A stretch of DNA of 7,152 nucleotides from positions 1 through 7,152 of the forward strand of contig JAAXZP010000198.1 of NCBI GenBank assembly GCA_012719815.1. Direction: 5' to 3'. Positions 5,268 through 7,152 of the stretch are shown here, piece after piece (positions within the stretch are counted from its first letter, which is position 1; each line of letters opens with the position of its first letter). The position numbers were made by a program, and so were the translations under genes. The stretch is from Christensenellaceae bacterium (GTDB lineage: Bacteria > Bacillota > Clostridia > Christensenellales > SZUA-584). Under the pieces are notes generated by a model. The model worked only from the letters and a program-made list of their open reading frames with translations, was not told where the DNA came from and ran no database searches.

Positions 5268-7152
5268 TTACCCCAGCTTCTGGACGCTCAGCACGGCTTT
5301 CTCGCCGTTGATGTCCCATTCCTTCTGGTAGCCCGACAGCGTGTCGCCAATTTCGTCGGCCAGCACTTCGGATTTGATCTCGTCGGCGTTGCGCTCGACC
5401 ACGCCTTTGAGCCTGTCGTTGCCGGCGAGCGCGAAGCGGATGTGGTCCATCACTTCGAAGCCCGCTTCCTTGCGCATCGTCTGGATCTTGGAGATCAGCT
5501 CGCGCACGAAGCCTTCTTCGATCAGCTCGTCTGACAGCGTGGTTTCCAGTATCACGCCGACTCCTCCTTCGGTTTCCACCACGAAGCCTTCCTTCTGCCG
5601 GGGCTCGATCAGCAGATCTTCCTCGGTGAGCGCCACCTCAGTGCCGTCCACGGTGAAGCTGTACGTACCGCCGCCGCGGACTGCGCTGACGATGTCCACG
5701 CCGTCTCCGCTGGAAAGGTGCTCGCGGATGGCGTTGATCAGCCTGCCGTATTTGGGCCCCAGCGTTTTGAGCTGAGGCTTGATGCTGTAGGCGATGTATT
5801 GGGCGACGTCCGCGCCGAACGATACCTGCTTGATGTTGAGCTCGCCCTCAATCAGCTCGGTAAACATCTCGCCCGGATCGGGCAGGCCGGCCACGAACAT
5901 GTTGGCGACGGGCTGGCGGTTTTTGATGCCGGCTGTGTTGCGCGCGCTGCGGCCCAGTACCACCACTTTGAGCACGGCGTCCATGCCCTCTTCCAGCGCC
6001 TTGTCGATGTATTTCTCGTCCGCGACGGGAAAGCTGCACAGGTGCACGCTCTCCGGCGCGGCGCTGTCCACGCTGCGCACCAGGTTCTGGTACATCGTTT
6101 CGGTGATAAACGGCACGAAGGGCGCGGCCAGGCGGCACAGCGTCTCCAGCACGGTGTACAGCGTGAGGAACGCGTCCACCTTGTCCTGCTCCATGCCGGC
6201 AGCCCAGAAACGGCTGCGGCAGCGGCGCACGTACCAGTTGGACAGCTCGTCGACGAACTTATCCAGCTCGCGTGCGGGCTCGGTGATGCGGTAGTTGTCG
6301 AGGTACTGCCCCACCGTTTTGATCAGTGTGTGCAGGCGCGAGAGTATCCACCTGTCCATGACGTTATTGAGGGACAGCGTGTGCTCCTTCGGGTTGAAGC
6401 TGTCGATGTCGGCGTACAGTATGTAGAACGCGTAGGTGTTCCACAGCGTGCCCATGAACTTGCGCTGCGCTTCCGACACCGCGTCGTCGTAGAAGCGGCT
6501 GGGCAGCCACGGGGCGCTGTTGACGTAGAAATACCAGCGCACGGCGTCCGCGCCCTGTTTGTCCAGCACGGCCCACGGGTCCACCACGTTGCCCTTGTGC
6601 TTGCTCATCTTCTGGCCGTCCTTGTCCTGCACGTGGCCCAGCACGATGCAGTTCTCAAACGGGTTGCGCTCGAACACCAGCGTGCCGATGGCCAGCAGCG
6701 TATAGAACCAGCCGCGCGTCTGGTCCACCGCTTCGCTGATGAAGTCCGCCGGGAAGCGCTTTTCGAACAATTCCTTATTTTCAAACGGGTAATGCCACTG
6801 CGCGAACGGCATCGAGCCGGAATCGTACCAGCAGTCGATGACCTCGGGCACGCGCTTCATATCGCCGCCGCATTGCGGGCAGCGCAGTATGACCGCGTCG
6901 ATGAACGGCTTGTGCAGCTCGATGTCTTCCGGCACGTTCTCCCCCATCTCTTTTAGCTCCGCGATGGAGCCCACGACGTGGATATGCCCGCAGCCGCACG
7001 TCCATACCGGCAGCGGCGTGCCCCAGTAGCGCTCGCGCGACAGGCCCCAGTCGATGACGTTTTCCAGGAAGTTGCCCATGCGGCCTTCCTTGATGTTATC
7101 CGGCAGCCAGTTGACCGCGCGGTGGTTTTTCAGCAGCAGGTCTTTTACCGCC
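5268..7152 (-). CDS. ileS: Isoleucyl-tRNA synthetase, type 2 (N-terminus beyond window)
   Basis: The frame runs from the right edge to a TAA at 5268-5270, giving about 628 C-terminal residues. The enzyme attaches isoleucine to tRNA-Ile in the cytoplasm. Motifs in coding order: NWLPDNIKEGRMGNFLEN and DWGLSRERYWGTPLPVW near the edge; CGCGHIHVVGSIAEL and CPQCGG (possible metal-binding cysteines); WYDSGS at 6813-6830; class-I signature KMSKHKGN at 6588-6611; DRWILSRL opening the helical anticodon-binding domain; then a C-terminal region resembling DUF5915, with a conserved FVRELISKIQTMRKEAGFE segment. The HIGH motif lies outside. The DUF5915-like tail and the lack of the C-terminal zinc-finger cysteines of E. 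coli IleRS point to the type-2 (eukaryote-like) class, often less sensitive to mupirocin. An ATG at 7077-7079 is internal, since family sequence continues upstream of it. GC content is high. Confidence 0.97.
   Translation of the reverse strand, partial: AVKDLLLKNHRAVNWLPDNIKEGRMGNFLENVIDWGLSRERYWGTPLPVWTCGCGHIHVVGSIAELKEMGENVPEDIELHKPFIDAVILRCPQCGGDMKRVPEVIDCWYDSGSMPFAQWHYPFENKELFEKRFPADFISEAVDQTRGWFYTLLAIGTLVFERNPFENCIVLGHVQDKDGQKMSKHKGNVVDPWAVLDKQGADAVRWYFYVNSAPWLPSRFYDDAVSEAQRKFMGTLWNTYAFYILYADIDSFNPKEHTLSLNNVMDRWILSRLHTLIKTVGQYLDNYRITEPARELDKFVDELSNWYVRRCRSRFWAAGMEQDKVDAFLTLYTVLETLCRLAAPFVPFITETMYQNLVRSVDSAAPESVHLCSFPVADEKYIDKALEEGMDAVLKVVVLGRSARNTAGIKNRQPVANMFVAGLPDPGEMFTELIEGELNIKQVSFGADVAQYIAYSIKPQLKTLGPKYGRLINAIREHLSSGDGVDIVSAVRGGGTYSFTVDGTEVALTEEDLLIEPRQKEGFVVETEGGVGVILETTLSDELIEEGFVRELISKIQTMRKEAGFEVMDHIRFALAGNDRLKGVVERNADEIKSEVLADEIGDTLSGYQKEWDINGEKAVLSVQKLG

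Noticed and set aside
5718..6956. Open frame of 412 codons on the plus strand inside ileS
   Set aside because: It is opposite a well-conserved ileS reading frame and is rich in His, Val, Arg and Ala, as expected of a GC-rich antisense frame.

Overview
The window looks like chromosomal DNA from a Firmicute of the Clostridia type, probably a relative of spore formers. The evidence is a large exported SpoIID/LytB-family peptidoglycan hydrolase with SH3b repeats, strong AGGAGG-type ribosome binding sites, a TTG start, and a type-2 isoleucyl-tRNA synthetase. Most of the window is GC-rich: hand counts give 39/60 for 1681-1740 and 43/60 for 6121-6180. The left edge is much poorer: 18/60 for 301-360 and 44/120 for 841-960. 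I cannot name the genus.

Layout from left to right: (1) 2-835 (+) is the C-terminal part of a DUF4432 aldose-1-epimerase-like protein, cut by the window edge. (2) 836-1207 is an AT-richer intergenic stretch with a perfect 7-bp inverted repeat and a candidate promoter for the next gene. (3) 1208-4105 (+) is a 965-residue secreted SpoIID-domain protein followed by six bacterial SH3 domains in three tandem pairs, ending in a clear intrinsic terminator. (4) 4149-4497 is non-coding. It holds four DnaA-box-like 9-mers (one exact TTATCCACA, three TTATCCACC), two of them forming a perfect 12-bp-arm palindrome, then an AT-rich stretch and a candidate promoter. (5) 4498-5181 (+) is an XRE-type DNA-binding domain fused to a four-helix membrane domain. 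(6) 5224-5250 is a hairpin serving as terminator between convergent genes. (7) 5268-7152 (-) is the C-terminal two thirds of ileS, cut by the right edge.

The genes do not form an obvious pathway. The SpoIID-SH3b protein acts on the cell wall, the XRE-membrane protein is a probable regulator, IleRS is housekeeping, and the DUF4432 protein is probably a sugar-processing accessory enzyme. The most unusual element is the DnaA-box-like cluster, which lies outside the usual dnaA-dnaN setting of a Firmicute origin. The most unusual protein is the SpoIID fusion with paired SH3b repeats. I see no RNA genes, CRISPR arrays, insertion sequences or complete new multi-gene system.
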